From contig JAACZQ010000038.1 of the NCBI GenBank assembly GCA_009996675.1, positions 1 to 54,166 of the forward strand: a stretch of DNA of 54,166 nt. Direction: 5' to 3'. Each line of letters starts with the position of its first letter. Position 1 is the stretch's first letter. Below the pieces are notes generated by a model, which was given only the letters and a program-made list of their open reading frames with translations, had not been told where the DNA came from and made no database searches. This document shows, piece by piece, positions 17,286 to 26,518 of the stretch. This stretch comes from Chitinophagaceae bacterium (GTDB lineage Bacteria; Bacteroidota; Bacteroidia; Chitinophagales; Chitinophagaceae). The position numbers and the translations under genes were made by a program.

Positions 17286-18101
17286 CTAATAAGACTCAGC
17301 CTGCGAAGGGAAATCGCTGCTTTTTACATCCTGTATATATTGCTGTACAGCACCGGTAATGCTTTCCTGCAGGTTCAGGTATTGCCGCAGAAAACGGGGA
17401 CGGAATGTATTATTGATGCCCAGCATGTCATGCATCACCAGCACCTGCCCATCGCAATCGGCACCGGCGCCAATACCAATGGTGGGAATGGCCAGCGACT
17501 GACTGACTTCTCGGGCCAGACTGGCGGGAATTTTTTCCAGTACCAGGGCAAAACAACCCGCTTCCTGCAGCAGCAATGCATCTTTCTTCAGTTGCGCCGC
17601 TTCCGCTTCCTCTTTGGCCCGTACATTATAAGTGCCGAATTTATAAATGGACTGCGGTGTGAGGCCCAGGTGTCCCATAACCGGTATGCCGGCGGAAACA
17701 ATTTTCCGGATGCTCTCGACTACTTCAGCACCACCCTCCAGTTTAATGGAATGGGCACCACTTTCTTTCATGATACGGATGGCCGAAGCCAGGGCAATAT
17801 CGGAATTAGACTGGTAGGAACCGAAAGGCATATCCACCACCACCAGGCAACGGTCAATTCCCCGCACCACACATTGCGCATGGTAGATCATCTGATCCAG
17901 GGTAATGGGTACCGTTGTTTCGTGACCGGCCATCACATTGCTGGCACTGTCACCCACCAGTATCACATCAATACCGGCCGCATCAAATAAGCGGGCAAAT
18001 GAAAAATCATAAGCTGTAATCATAGAGATTTTCTCCCCGGCAGCTTTCATTTTCAATAAGGTATTGGTGGTGATTTTCTTGACTTCTTTGTGTACCGACA
18101 T
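17286..18101 (-). CDS. panB: 3-methyl-2-oxobutanoate hydroxymethyltransferase
   Basis: First step of pantothenate synthesis: transfers a hydroxymethyl group from methylene-THF to alpha-ketoisovalerate, giving ketopantoate. 271 residues from ATG 18101; an in-frame TTG at 18128 is less likely. Family motifs are [39 protein letters not shown] (Mg-binding Asp/Ser), [29 protein letters not shown] and [24 protein letters not shown]. Ketopantoate reductase (panE) is not in the window. It follows ppx by 75 bases on the same strand, so it may be read from the ppk-ppx transcript. Confidence 0.97.
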   Translation of the reverse strand: MSVHKEVKKITTNTLLKMKAAGEKISMITAYDFSFARLFDAAGIDVILVGDSASNVMAGHETTVPITLDQMIYHAQCVVRGIDRCLVVVDMPFGSYQSNSDIALASAIRIMKESGAHSIKLEGGAEVVESIRKIVSAGIPVMGHLGLTPQSIYKFGTYNVRAKEEAEAAQLKKDALLLQEAGCFALVLEKIPASLAREVSQSLAIPTIGIGAGADCDGQVLVMHDMLGINNTFRPRFLRQYLNLQESITGAVQQYIQDVKSSDFPSQAESY

Positions 18102-18176
18102 ATTTCCTTTTTGGGTGAAGGGCAGCAATATCTGACCGGATGCAAATTAGGATTATTTGGAAAAGTGCTGTCTGAA

Positions 18177-19067
18177 TTATTTACGGCCGGCCTGTAATTC
18201 GCTGTATAAATGCTGAATCAGGCCGTCGGCCAAACCGATCTTGGGAACATAGATTTCATCCGCATCGGCCCAGCGCATGACATTGATGTAGATCTGTAAT
18301 GCGGGAACAATCACATCCGCACGGTCGGCCCGCAGCTTATAGGTATTGATCCGGTCTTCCAGTGAAAAACTGGCAATTTCTTTGTAGTAATCTTTCAGCA
18401 AATCCAGGCTCAGGGGTTTCCCGTCTTTTTTCTTACTCAGGGAAAATACTTTGTTGATATTACCACCGGTACCGATTGCAATGATTTTCTTATAGCCCTT
18501 TGTACCGGATTTGATCATTTCCTTCATGGCATTCCAATGTTCATCATCCACCATCTCTTTCAGTAGTCTGATGGTGCCGATATTGAAGGAGTGTTTGAAT
18601 ACCAGTTTGTCTTCGGCAAAAAATGTGAGCTCGGTACTGCCACCACCCACATCAATGTACAGGTAGCTATGGTCTTTATCCATCTGCTCCGCCACATGGT
18701 TCTCATAAATGATGGAAGCTTCCAGGTCTCCGCTGATGATTTCAATATCAAGTCCGGTTTCCATTTTAATCTTACGGATCAGGTCGGCGCTGTTGCGGGC
18801 ATCGCGCATGGCACTGGTAGCACAGGCAATGGTATGGGTTACACCATAGGCATTGATGAGGTGCCCATAGGCTTTCATGGTCTGTAAAACCATACCCCGC
18901 TTTTCTTTGGAGATTTCGCCTTTTTCAAATACGTCAAAACCCAGGCGTAAAGGAACACGTATCAGGTTCAGCTTATTGAACTGGGGTTCACCATGGACAT
19001 CCTGACCAACTTCTGAGATCAGTAACCTTGCTGCATTACTTCCGATATCTATGGCTGCCAGCCTCAC
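18177..19067 (-). CDS. ppx: Ppx/GppA-family exopolyphosphatase
   Basis: Releases phosphate from the ends of polyphosphate, or acts on (p)ppGpp in GppA-type members. The 296 residues contain only the actin-like Ppx/GppA fold: phosphate-loop LAAIDIGSNAARLLISEV, TIACATSAMRDARN, ISGDLEASIIYENHVAEQM, and LYIDVGGGSTELTFF. The C-terminal HD-like domain of the 513-residue E. coli enzyme is missing, as is usual in short Bacteroidota members. It starts with GTG 5 bases after the ppk1 stop, so the polymer-making and polymer-degrading enzymes share one message. Confidence 0.92.
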   Translation of the reverse strand: MRLAAIDIGSNAARLLISEVGQDVHGEPQFNKLNLIRVPLRLGFDVFEKGEISKEKRGMVLQTMKAYGHLINAYGVTHTIACATSAMRDARNSADLIRKIKMETGLDIEIISGDLEASIIYENHVAEQMDKDHSYLYIDVGGGSTELTFFAEDKLVFKHSFNIGTIRLLKEMVDDEHWNAMKEMIKSGTKGYKKIIAIGTGGNINKVFSLSKKKDGKPLSLDLLKDYYKEIASFSLEDRINTYKLRADRADVIVPALQIYINVMRWADADEIYVPKIGLADGLIQHLYSELQAGRK

Positions 19068-19072
19068 AATAA

Positions 19073-21139
19073 CTATGTTTTCTTGTACAGGTATTGATAG
19101 GTTTCGATCTGCGACCGAACCTTTCTTTTACCTGCGGAAGGTACATAGTTGTTACTTAATTCCTTGTTCAGTATGCGGGCCTTGACATTGTCTCTTAATT
19201 GAATGTGGATAATCTCCTGTAATTCCTCCCGGATACGGGGATCGTTCACAGGCACAGCCGCCTCAATCCGGTGATCGAGGTTGCGCACCATCCAGTCGGC
19301 ACTGGAGATATACATTTTTTCTTTACCTCCATTGTGGAAGATCATCACCCGGGCATGCTCCAGGTATTCATCCACAATACTGATGGCTTTGATGGGCATT
19401 TTGAATTTTTTATGATCCGGTACCGCACAGAAAATACCCCGGATAATCAGACTGATCTCCACGCCCGCACTTGCCGCATGGTATAATTTTTCAATCAGCT
19501 GCACATCACTCAGGGAATTGAGTTTTAGGATGATGGATGCTTTTTTACCCGCCTTGGCAGCCTTGATCTCCCGGCCGATGAGTATTTCCAACTGCTTGCG
19601 CATCTGTACCGGACAGATCATGAGGGTCTTACAGGAATGCAATTGACGCGAATCCTGCTTGGCATTTTCGAGGTAGGTAAAAATGCGGTTGATATCTGCC
19701 ATGATCATACGGTTGGCAGTAAGCAAACAATGATCGCCATATACCCGGGCTGTTTTTTCATTGAGGTTGCCCGTACTCACAAAACCATACTGCGCCAGTT
19801 TATTACCCTGTTTTTTGCGGATCACACAGAGCTTGGCATGTATTTTCATGCGGGGCAGCCCCAGCAGCACTTTCACACCTTCCTCTTCCAGTGTTTTCTT
19901 CCATTCCAGGTTGGCTTCCTCATCAAAACGGGCTTTGAGTTCCAGCATCACCACCACTTCCTTGCCATTCCGGGCCGCATTAATCAGGGCATTGATAACC
20001 CTGGAATTGGATGCCAGCCGGTAAGCGGTGATTTTAATGGAACGTACATCCGGATCCATAGCTGCTTCGCGTAAGAGATCGGTTATGGAATCGAATGCAT
20101 GGTAGGGAAAATGCAGCATCACATCCTGCTTGAGGACTACATCTGTTACCCGCATTTTTCCTTTCAAAGCCGGATGGGTGAAAGGATTCCGCCGGGTATT
20201 GTGTGTAGGGAAGACATCGGGGAAATCCATGAAATGCCTGAAATTATGAATGCGGCCACCGGGAATGATATTGCTTTTATGGCTGAGGCTGAGCTGCCGG
20301 ATCAGGTATTCCAGCAAGCCCGCATCCATTTCCTTATCGTATACAAAACGAACGGTTTTTCCTTTGCGGCGGTTTTTGAGTCCCTTTTCAATCTTCTCCA
20401 CAAACGATGTGCTTACATCATTATCGATATCAATCTCCGCATCCTTGGTTACTTTGAAAATATGCGCTTCAAAATGATCGTATCCGAAATAACTGAAAAT
20501 ATCGGGCAGGTTAAACCGGATCACATCTTCCAGCAGGATGATGTGTTTTTCACCTGCCTTTTTGGAGGGTAACTGTATGAACCGGCCCACGGCACGGGAA
20601 GGCACTTCAATCAAGGCAAATTTCTGCTGGTAAGCCGATTCCTTTTTGCGCATCACCACACCCAGGTAAATACTCTTGTCGCGCAGATAAGGCATATTGG
20701 GCAGGGTCTCAATCATCAGCGGAATGATATTGGAACGAACCTGCTCATCGAAAAACGACCGTACAAAATGCTGCTGCTCTTTGTTCAGCTGTTTTTCATT
20801 CACCAGGAATATTTTCTCCCGGCGCATTTCTTTCAGGATGCCTTCCCAAATGCGGTTGAATTCATTCTGCTGCTGCAATACCACGGTCTGAATCTGGTCG
20901 AGGATGGCCTGGGGATCCTCCTCCATATGCATATTCAGTTTCTTCCGTTTCTCGGAGAACTCGAGCATGCGTTTTAAAGTGGCTACCCGTACCCGGAAAA
21001 ATTCATCCAGGTTATTGGAGAATATGCCCAGGAAACGAATCCGCTCCTTGAGCGGAACCTTTTCGTCATTGGCTTCCTGTAATACCCTGGCATTAAAACT
21101 AAGCCAGCTGATGTCGCGCTGGATAAATGGCTTCTTCAC
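19073..21139 (-). CDS. ppk1: Polyphosphate kinase 1
   Basis: Makes inorganic polyphosphate from ATP, reversibly, at the membrane. The 688 residues match the family length. N-terminal signature RDISWLSFNARVLQEA is followed by GIFSNNLDEFFRVRVATLKR, LLHFPYHAFDSITDLLREAA-like and KITAYRLASNSRVINALINAA segments. The autophosphorylated His lies in MKIHAKLCVIRKKQGNKL, followed by FVSTGNLNEKTARVYGDHCLL. A C-terminal PLD-like half ends in SSADWMVRNLDHRIEAAVPV. The start is GTG: an in-frame stop lies a few codons upstream and no ATG exists before the conserved N-terminus. A TATATTTG -7 motif lies 55 bases upstream. Confidence 0.97.
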   Translation of the reverse strand: MKKPFIQRDISWLSFNARVLQEANDEKVPLKERIRFLGIFSNNLDEFFRVRVATLKRMLEFSEKRKKLNMHMEEDPQAILDQIQTVVLQQQNEFNRIWEGILKEMRREKIFLVNEKQLNKEQQHFVRSFFDEQVRSNIIPLMIETLPNMPYLRDKSIYLGVVMRKKESAYQQKFALIEVPSRAVGRFIQLPSKKAGEKHIILLEDVIRFNLPDIFSYFGYDHFEAHIFKVTKDAEIDIDNDVSTSFVEKIEKGLKNRRKGKTVRFVYDKEMDAGLLEYLIRQLSLSHKSNIIPGGRIHNFRHFMDFPDVFPTHNTRRNPFTHPALKGKMRVTDVVLKQDVMLHFPYHAFDSITDLLREAAMDPDVRSIKITAYRLASNSRVINALINAARNGKEVVVMLELKARFDEEANLEWKKTLEEEGVKVLLGLPRMKIHAKLCVIRKKQGNKLAQYGFVSTGNLNEKTARVYGDHCLLTANRMIMADINRIFTYLENAKQDSRQLHSCKTLMICPVQMRKQLEILIGREIKAAKAGKKASIILKLNSLSDVQLIEKLYHAASAGVEISLIIRGIFCAVPDHKKFKMPIKAISIVDEYLEHARVMIFHNGGKEKMYISSADWMVRNLDHRIEAAVPVNDPRIREELQEIIHIQLRDNVKARILNKELSNNYVPSAGKRKVRSQIETYQYLYKKT

Positions 21140-21193
21140 AATCTGATACTTGGTTTTCCTTCAGGCGCAAGACATAATGCCCCGGCCTTTTTT

Positions 21194-21201
21194 CAAATAT
21201 A
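21194..21201 (-). promoter_or_regulatory. -7 promoter motif TATATTTG of ppk1
   Basis: A perfect TAnnTTTG match on the minus strand, 55 bases upstream of the GTG start of ppk1. It lies in the only noncoding gap of this gene block. Confidence 0.45.
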
Positions 21202-21244
21202 AAACAGGAAGGCCGAGTCTAATATTAAGTTTCTGGTGTTGGGA

Positions 21245-21745
21245 TCAGGAGTAGGATGATTTGATATGCTGGATGATGCCAGTCGTGGAGAACCCTTCCA
21301 CAAGGGGATTGATCACCACGCGACCACCATTGGCCAGTACTTCTTTAGCGCCCACAATCTGTTCAACGGTATAGTCGCCCCCCTTCACCAGCACATCGGG
21401 CATGATGGCGGTAATGAGGTTATACGGGGTGTCTTCCTCGAATACATATACCGCATCGGTAACAGCCAGGTGAGCCAGTATCAGTGAACGGCTGTGCTGG
21501 TGATTAACGGGTCTGTCGGGCCCTTTCAAACGCCCGACACTGTCATCGCTGTTCACCCCCACAATCAGGTAATCGGCTTCTTTGGCCGCGGCGGAAAGGG
21601 AGAAAATATGGCCCTCATGCAGGATATCGAAACACCCGTTGGTAAAAGCTACGGTTTTACCAATAGCCCGCCAGGCGGCTACCCGGTGTAACAATTGCGG
21701 TAAACCGGGATATATTTTAGCTTCAACGGCCTGTATGGCTTTCAT
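21245..21745 (-). CDS. rfaE2: Heptose-1-phosphate adenylyltransferase-like (RfaE2/HldE C-domain) nucleotidyltransferase
   Basis: 166 residues from ATG 21745, chosen because MKAIQAVEAKIYPGLPQLL starts a normal RfaE2 domain; earlier starts lie deep in the upstream gene. Nucleotidyltransferase signature: VAFTNGCFDILHEGHIFSL with the HxGH motif, then LIVGVNSDDSVGRLKGPDRPVN, MPDVLVKGGDYTVEQIVG and VVINPLVEGFSTTGII. The family activates D-glycero-beta-D-manno-heptose 1-phosphate with ATP to ADP-heptose for LPS core or glycoprotein sugar. The kinase half (RfaE1) is absent here. The gene overlaps the flippase-like gene by 23 bases, so the two are coupled. Confidence 0.88.
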   Translation of the reverse strand: MKAIQAVEAKIYPGLPQLLHRVAAWRAIGKTVAFTNGCFDILHEGHIFSLSAAAKEADYLIVGVNSDDSVGRLKGPDRPVNHQHSRSLILAHLAVTDAVYVFEEDTPYNLITAIMPDVLVKGGDYTVEQIVGAKEVLANGGRVVINPLVEGFSTTGIIQHIKSSYS

Positions 21746-22748
21746 GGGCTTGTTTTTCTTTGTTATAAATGGGCAGTACCAATAAAGCAATACTACCCAC
21801 GATCAGTACAATAATGAATTGGGCAAACCATTGCAGGGTACCATTGGCCAGGCCAATTTCAAACGGAATATTGTTCTTCTCCAGGAATTTGGCAATAAAA
21901 AAAGCATAAGCACCAATACCACCCGGGGTAACAATCATACCAATACTGCCAAAAGCCAAAGCCCCCAGCGCAATACCCATACCCAGGTCGGTAGTACCCG
22001 CCGTAGCTTTCAACCCTACCCAGGTGCCTACAATGTATAAAGTCCAGATACCGGCACTGTATAAAATAAATAAACCCTTTCTCCGCAGTTTCCGCACACT
22101 GATCAGTCCTTCCCATACACCGGCAATGATTTTTTTGGCCATGATCACCACTTTTAAATGCGCAAAGCGATCAAACCAGACACGGATGGCCAGCAGGAGT
22201 ACCAGCAGGATACCGGCGAAAATGAAGATTTTGGTGAGGGAGAAATCGCCGTTTTTATTCTCAAACAATTGACGGAATAATTGCATGCCGTAATCGGCCA
22301 CCACATCCGATTGTGTGATCATGGTGAGCAGGAAAATAATACCCAGCGAGATAACATCCACCGCCCGTTCCACCACAATCGTACCCACCAGTTTTTCTGC
22401 CGGCACTTTTTCATAGCGGGCCAGTAGGGTACATTTGAGTACTTCACCCAACCGGGGAATGGCCAGGTTGGCGAGATAGCCGATCATGACGGCAAAAAAA
22501 GTATTGGGCAGGCGCGGACGATAACCCATGGGTTCCATCAGTATCTGCCAGCGGAGTGCACGGAGCAGGTGACTCAGGGAAAGAATCAGGAAAACAGGGA
22601 TGATGAGCAGGTATTGGGCATTGCGCAGGCTGGTTTTAAAAGCGCCCCAGTTCTCATCGGGTATCTGGCGCAGGCTCCACCAGACCAGGAAAATGCCCAG
22701 CCCGAAAAATAAACCATACTTGCCTATTGCTAATAACTGTTTCTTCAT
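21723..22748 (-). CDS. Flippase-like integral membrane protein (lysylphosphatidylglycerol synthase TM family)
   Basis: 341 residues with about eight membrane helices, matching the LPG_synthase_TM (UPF0104) family. Characteristic segments are SHLLRALRWQILMEPMGYRP, FFAVMIGYLANLAIPRLGEVLKCTLLARYEKVPAEKLVGTIVVERAVDV and GGIGAYAFFIAKF. The MprF synthase domain is absent, so this is the stand-alone transporter-like half found in many Bacteroidota. The substrate is unknown; overlap with rfaE2 suggests a link to envelope glycans or lipids (inference). It follows panD by 58 bases. Confidence 0.88.
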   Translation of the reverse strand: MKKQLLAIGKYGLFFGLGIFLVWWSLRQIPDENWGAFKTSLRNAQYLLIIPVFLILSLSHLLRALRWQILMEPMGYRPRLPNTFFAVMIGYLANLAIPRLGEVLKCTLLARYEKVPAEKLVGTIVVERAVDVISLGIIFLLTMITQSDVVADYGMQLFRQLFENKNGDFSLTKIFIFAGILLVLLLAIRVWFDRFAHLKVVIMAKKIIAGVWEGLISVRKLRRKGLFILYSAGIWTLYIVGTWVGLKATAGTTDLGMGIALGALAFGSIGMIVTPGGIGAYAFFIAKFLEKNNIPFEIGLANGTLQWFAQFIIVLIVGSIALLVLPIYNKEKQAHESHTGR

Positions 22749-22806
22749 GGATAAAGCACCTGTAAGTTACATTTCGCTTTCGGCCCTGCCAAACGCATGC
22801 ATGGGA

Positions 22807-23151
22807 TTAAAGCGTATTGCCTGCTTTGGGAAATACCAGTTTGGGCTGGTAGTTTTTGGCAGCTTCAAAATCCATGGTAGCATAAGAAATGATCACCACG
22901 GTATCACCCACAGCACCTTTGCGGGCAGCGGGGCCATTCAGACAAACCACGCCACTGCCTCTTTTGCCGCGGATGAGGTATGTCTCCAGGCGCTCACCAT
23001 TATTCACGTTAACCACCTGTATTTTTTCATATTCAATCATGCCCGCGGCGTCCATCAGGTCCTCATCCAGCGTGAGACTGCCTACATAATGCAGGTTGGC
23101 TTCCGTAATCACTGCGCGGTGAATCTTGGATTTGAGTATTTCAATTTGCAT
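22807..23151 (-). CDS. panD: Aspartate 1-decarboxylase (pyruvoyl enzyme precursor)
   Basis: Makes beta-alanine for pantothenate synthesis. The 114-residue proenzyme self-cleaves between Gly24 and Ser25 in [12 protein letters not shown], creating the pyruvoyl group. Other conserved parts are the N-terminus [20 protein letters not shown], the catalytic Tyr segment [20 protein letters not shown], and [20 protein letters not shown]. It follows panC by 34 bases and has its own TACCTTTG -7 motif ending 8 bases before the ATG, so it may be transcribed both with panC and alone. Confidence 0.97.
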   Translation of the reverse strand: MQIEILKSKIHRAVITEANLHYVGSLTLDEDLMDAAGMIEYEKIQVVNVNNGERLETYLIRGKRGSGVVCLNGPAARKGAVGDTVVIISYATMDFEAAKNYQPKLVFPKAGNTL

Positions 23152-23159
23152 AGCGGGTG

Positions 23160-23167
23160 CAAAGGTA
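23160..23167 (-). promoter_or_regulatory. -7 promoter motif TACCTTTG of panD
   Basis: A perfect TAnnTTTG match on the minus strand in the 34-base panC-panD gap. It leaves a predicted leader of only about 2-5 bases before the panD ATG. Confidence 0.5.
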
Positions 23168-23185
23168 AGAAGTTCCGGCCGATGA

Positions 23186-24037
23186 CTATGTTAGTGCCAT
23201 GTTATCTATCAGCCGTACGCCCGACAAAAAAGCGGCTACCAATGCCACCAGCGGTGTTTGACCGTCCCAGTGACTAACCGGCTCCAGTGTTTGTGCATGG
23301 GCGATACTGATATAATCGGTTTGTTCAAAACCGGCTTCCCGCAACTGCTGTAAGGCAGCATCCAGCAGCGGCTGCACCGGCCCGGGTTGCAAATGCGCTT
23401 TGATGGCCGTGAGCGATTGGTAAATGGCTGTTGCCTGGGTGAGGGCGGCGGGACTGAGTCGGGTATTCCGGCTGCTCATGGCCAGTCCGCTGGCTTCCCG
23501 TACCGTGGGCACAATCACCAGCCGGGTGGCAGACCCGATCTGTTCCAGTAACCGGGCAATGACCATGCATTGCTGGTAATCTTTCCGGCCCATGAATAAT
23601 TGATGGGGCTGTACAATCTTCAGCAGCTGGTGTACGACCTGACAAACCCCCTGGAAATGTCCCGGACGGAAAGCACCTTCCAGTAAGGATTCCATGGAAT
23701 GCAGCTCGTAATGGGGCAGGGGCGGGTCCTGGACCTGGTAAATCTCGGCAGGGCTGTCGGGCATGAATAAAACATCACAACCTGCACCGGTGAGTAAACG
23801 GATATCGGCCGCCGGGGTAACCGGGTATTTGGCCAGGTCGGCCGGATCATTAAACTGGGTGGGGTTCACAAAAATGCTGCAGATGGTGAGGTCGGTGGCA
23901 GCTTTGCTGGCGGCAATCAGGGACAGATGGCCGGGGTGCAGGGCACCCATGGTAGGGACAAAGCCGATTTGCTTGCCCTCACCAGTCTTACGCATTATAT
24001 ATTTACTTAACTCGTTAGCCTTTTTGAATAAAATCAT
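23186..24037 (-). CDS. panC: Pantothenate synthetase
   Basis: ATP-dependent joining of pantoate and beta-alanine to pantothenate. The 283 residues match the family. Signatures: [20 protein letters not shown] (HxGH nucleotide site), [39 protein letters not shown], and the KMSKS-like [14 protein letters not shown]. It heads the panC-panD-flippase-rfaE2 run and is divergent from the GT5-like gene at 24140. The divergent promoter region is about 100 bases. Confidence 0.97.
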   Translation of the reverse strand: MILFKKANELSKYIMRKTGEGKQIGFVPTMGALHPGHLSLIAASKAATDLTICSIFVNPTQFNDPADLAKYPVTPAADIRLLTGAGCDVLFMPDSPAEIYQVQDPPLPHYELHSMESLLEGAFRPGHFQGVCQVVHQLLKIVQPHQLFMGRKDYQQCMVIARLLEQIGSATRLVIVPTVREASGLAMSSRNTRLSPAALTQATAIYQSLTAIKAHLQPGPVQPLLDAALQQLREAGFEQTDYISIAHAQTLEPVSHWDGQTPLVALVAAFLSGVRLIDNMALT

Positions 24038-24091
24038 GGTCGGGAAATTGACGGGTAAGGTTGATGAATAACGGATTTCCCTATATTTTCT

Positions 24092-24099
24092 TACCTTTG
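24092..24099 (+). promoter_or_regulatory. -7 promoter motif TACCTTTG of the GT5-like gene
   Basis: A perfect TAnnTTTG match on the plus strand in the panC/GT5-like divergent gap, about 40 bases upstream of the ATG at 24140. Confidence 0.5.
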
Positions 24100-24139
24100 C
24101 CCACTCATTTTAAGCTTCCTGCTGTAAACTGGTGCAAGA

Positions 24140-24958
24140 ATGTCAACAAAGAAAAGAATTTTATTCATAGCTACTGAAATGTCACCGTACCTGGAACTGA
24201 CCGAGTTCGCGGAAGTGATTAATAAGCTGGCTATCAAGAGTAACGACAGTGGTCTGGAAGTAAGGTGTATCATGCCCAGGTTTGGTGTCATAAATGAAAG
24301 AAGACACCGCCTGCATGAGGTAGTTCGCCTCTCGGGGATCAATGTTTCCGTGGACAACGACGATTATCCCTTACAGATTAAAGTGGCTTCCCTGCCCAAT
24401 GCGCGTTTACAGGTCTATTTCCTGGAAAACGAAGATTTCTTCAAACGCAAGCAGATCTTCCACGATGAGGAAGAAAACTGGTTTGAAGACAATGCTTTAC
24501 GAACCGTATTTTTTTGCAAAGGGGCACTGGAAACCGTGAAGAAATTTGGCTGGCCTCCCGATATCATTCATTGCAGTGGCTGGATGACAGGTCTGATCCC
24601 TGCTTATATCAAAACGGCGTACAAAAAAGAGCCTGTTTTTGGTAACAGTAAAGTGATCTTCACCATTGGCCAGAATACCTTTGAAGAGAAACTGGGGGCC
24701 GATTTCCTGAAACAGGCAGTGATCAATGCCAATATCAAGGAGAAAGACCTGGATGTTTTCAAAGAAGCCAATAATACCGCCCTGTTCCGGGGTGGGGCCA
24801 GTTTTGCAGATGCCATTACTTTCGGAGCCGATAAAATAGATAAAAAACTGGCGGACGAGTTCGCCAAAGTGAAGGGTAAAAAAGTGGTTCCTTTCAAAGG
24901 ATGGGATTCTGATTTAACAGAGTATTTAGAATTGTACAACGACCTTGCGAGCAAGTAA
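24140..24958 (+). CDS. Glycogen/starch-synthase-like protein (GT5 N-terminal domain only)
   Basis: 272 residues resembling only the N-terminal Rossmann half of GT5 glycogen synthases: KKRILFIATEMSPYLELTEFAEVINKLA, EVRCIMPRFGVINERRHRLHEVVRLSG, FFCKGALETVKKFGWPPDIIHCSGWMTGLIPAYIK and VIFTIGQNTFEEKL. The ADP-glucose-binding C-terminal half is missing, and the usual KTGGL loop near the N-terminus reads LTEFAEV, so catalysis is doubtful. I recall this short form being widespread in Bacteroidota and divergent from panC, as here. It could be a regulator or a scaffold. The stop lies 10 bases before the DUF4270 gene. Confidence 0.8.
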   Translation: MSTKKRILFIATEMSPYLELTEFAEVINKLAIKSNDSGLEVRCIMPRFGVINERRHRLHEVVRLSGINVSVDNDDYPLQIKVASLPNARLQVYFLENEDFFKRKQIFHDEEENWFEDNALRTVFFCKGALETVKKFGWPPDIIHCSGWMTGLIPAYIKTAYKKEPVFGNSKVIFTIGQNTFEEKLGADFLKQAVINANIKEKDLDVFKEANNTALFRGGASFADAITFGADKIDKKLADEFAKVKGKKVVPFKGWDSDLTEYLELYNDLASK

Positions 24959-24968
24959 TTACCAACTC

Positions 24969-26453
24969 ATGCATTCATTCTTTACGCTGCGTAAAACGCT
25001 CTTTGTTTGTGTTTTGTTTCTGATTTCAGCCGTGGGTTGCACGAGGCTTACTTCAACTGAGTTGGGAGGCGGACTGATCCCACCCATCGATGGGGTAATT
25101 ACCAAGGATACCATCCTGGATGTGTTAACCGATACCTACGATGATCCCGATACCCTCCGGATCTATAAAGGCGATAATCACCTGGTGGGTGTGATCAATA
25201 ACGATCCCCTGTTTGGCAAGACCACCGCTTCCATGTATTTCGAGATGTTCCCCACCATGTATCCCTTTTTTATCTCGGGACATAAAGACAGTATAGTGGT
25301 TGACTCTGCCGTGCTGATCCTGAATTGCCAGGGTTTTTACGGCGATTCCACCCAGCCCATTACCCTGCGTGTAGCAGAGATCGATAAAACCACACCGCTG
25401 GAGCCCCTGAAGCTGTATGCTTCCAATTATCCGGCTCAATACACCATCAATTCCGCTGGCCTGCTGGCACCCCCCAAAACCATTGATATCCGCCGGATTG
25501 CGGATTCGGTGAAGAACCGTTTTGAGAATTCCGTATACCAGATCCGCATACGCCTGCGCAATGATGTGGCCCAGCGTTTCATTAAAACCTACGATTCCAC
25601 CAACGCCTATAAGACCGATTCTACCCTGCGTAGTTTCTTTGCCGGTTTTGCCCTCACGGCCGATCCGGGATTGCCTACCAATGCCCTGCTGAAAATCAAC
25701 CTGGCCGATACCAATTCTAAATTTGCCCTGTATTATAGTTCCAGCTCAACCGGCGCTACGGTGCGGGATACCGCTGTTTCCTATTTCCGTTTCAATACCC
25801 TCACCAGTGGCGATGCCAATTTTGTGACCCGTAACAGATCCGGTGCACAGGTATCCAATTACCTGGCAGGTGCCGCCGGCCGGTCCGATTCTCTGGTATA
25901 TGTACAAACCGCTCCCGGTACCCGCGTACGCGTTCGTATCCCCGGTTTGAAAGACCTCAGCAACCGCATCATCCACAAAGCAGAACTCATTGCCGAACAG
26001 GTACCCGATGATGCCAACCTGCTCACCACCGAACAACAAATGACACCCCCGCGTTACCTGCTCCTGCATATTTATGATTCGGTGAATCAGCGTAAACGCA
26101 ATATCCCCAACGATTATATCATCAGCCAGGAAGGACCCAATATCTCCAGCTTTGGCGGTGCCGCCATCCCCAAATCCGTTGGCGGGTACGATCGTTTGTA
26201 TACCTACCAGTTCGAACTGGCCAGGTATGTACAGGGTATCATTACCCGTAAGGATACTTCATTCACCATGCAGATCACCGCACCTGTTAATGACTCCATT
26301 CACTATACCACCCCTTATCCGCAAATCGCATCCCAGTTATTCTACCTGAGTCCCAGTGTAGGCAATGACCCGGGCATCGGTCGCGTAAGGCTGGGTGGTG
26401 GTACCCATTCCAGGTTCCGCATGCGCTTGAGGGTTATTTTCTCGCGTCTGTAA
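24969..26453 (+). CDS. DUF4270-family lipoprotein
   Basis: 494 residues from ATG 24969, chosen because the signal peptide MHSFFTLRKTLFVCVLFLISAVGC then ends in a lipobox (AVGC). An earlier in-frame start would overlap the previous gene. The mature start TRLTSTELGGGLIPPIDGVITKDT is typical of DUF4270, as are the repeated beta-rich segments with DSAVLILNCQGFYGD and LYTYQFELARYVQGIIT. The family is common in Bacteroidota and of unknown function, probably at the outer membrane. It follows the GT5-like gene by 10 bases, a pairing consistent with a shared envelope or glycan role (inference). Confidence 0.85.
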   Translation: MHSFFTLRKTLFVCVLFLISAVGCTRLTSTELGGGLIPPIDGVITKDTILDVLTDTYDDPDTLRIYKGDNHLVGVINNDPLFGKTTASMYFEMFPTMYPFFISGHKDSIVVDSAVLILNCQGFYGDSTQPITLRVAEIDKTTPLEPLKLYASNYPAQYTINSAGLLAPPKTIDIRRIADSVKNRFENSVYQIRIRLRNDVAQRFIKTYDSTNAYKTDSTLRSFFAGFALTADPGLPTNALLKINLADTNSKFALYYSSSSTGATVRDTAVSYFRFNTLTSGDANFVTRNRSGAQVSNYLAGAAGRSDSLVYVQTAPGTRVRVRIPGLKDLSNRIIHKAELIAEQVPDDANLLTTEQQMTPPRYLLLHIYDSVNQRKRNIPNDYIISQEGPNISSFGGAAIPKSVGGYDRLYTYQFELARYVQGIITRKDTSFTMQITAPVNDSIHYTTPYPQIASQLFYLSPSVGNDPGIGRVRLGGGTHSRFRMRLRVIFSRL

Positions 26454-26491
26454 ACACGATTGCCTGCTGTGCTGATGATTGGCTATTTGGC

Positions 26492-26499
26492 TATATTTG
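26492..26499 (+). promoter_or_regulatory. -7 promoter motif TATATTTG of metK
   Basis: A perfect TAnnTTTG match followed by CACACC, 19 bases before the ATG. It predicts a leader of about 12-15 bases, too short for a SAM riboswitch. Confidence 0.55.
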
Positions 26500-26518
26500 C
26501 ACACCTTAAATTCTTTGT

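Noticed and set aside
26454..26518. SAM riboswitch upstream of metK
   Set aside because: Only 65 bases separate metK from the previous gene, and the -7 motif leaves a leader of about 15 bases, too short for any known SAM aptamer.
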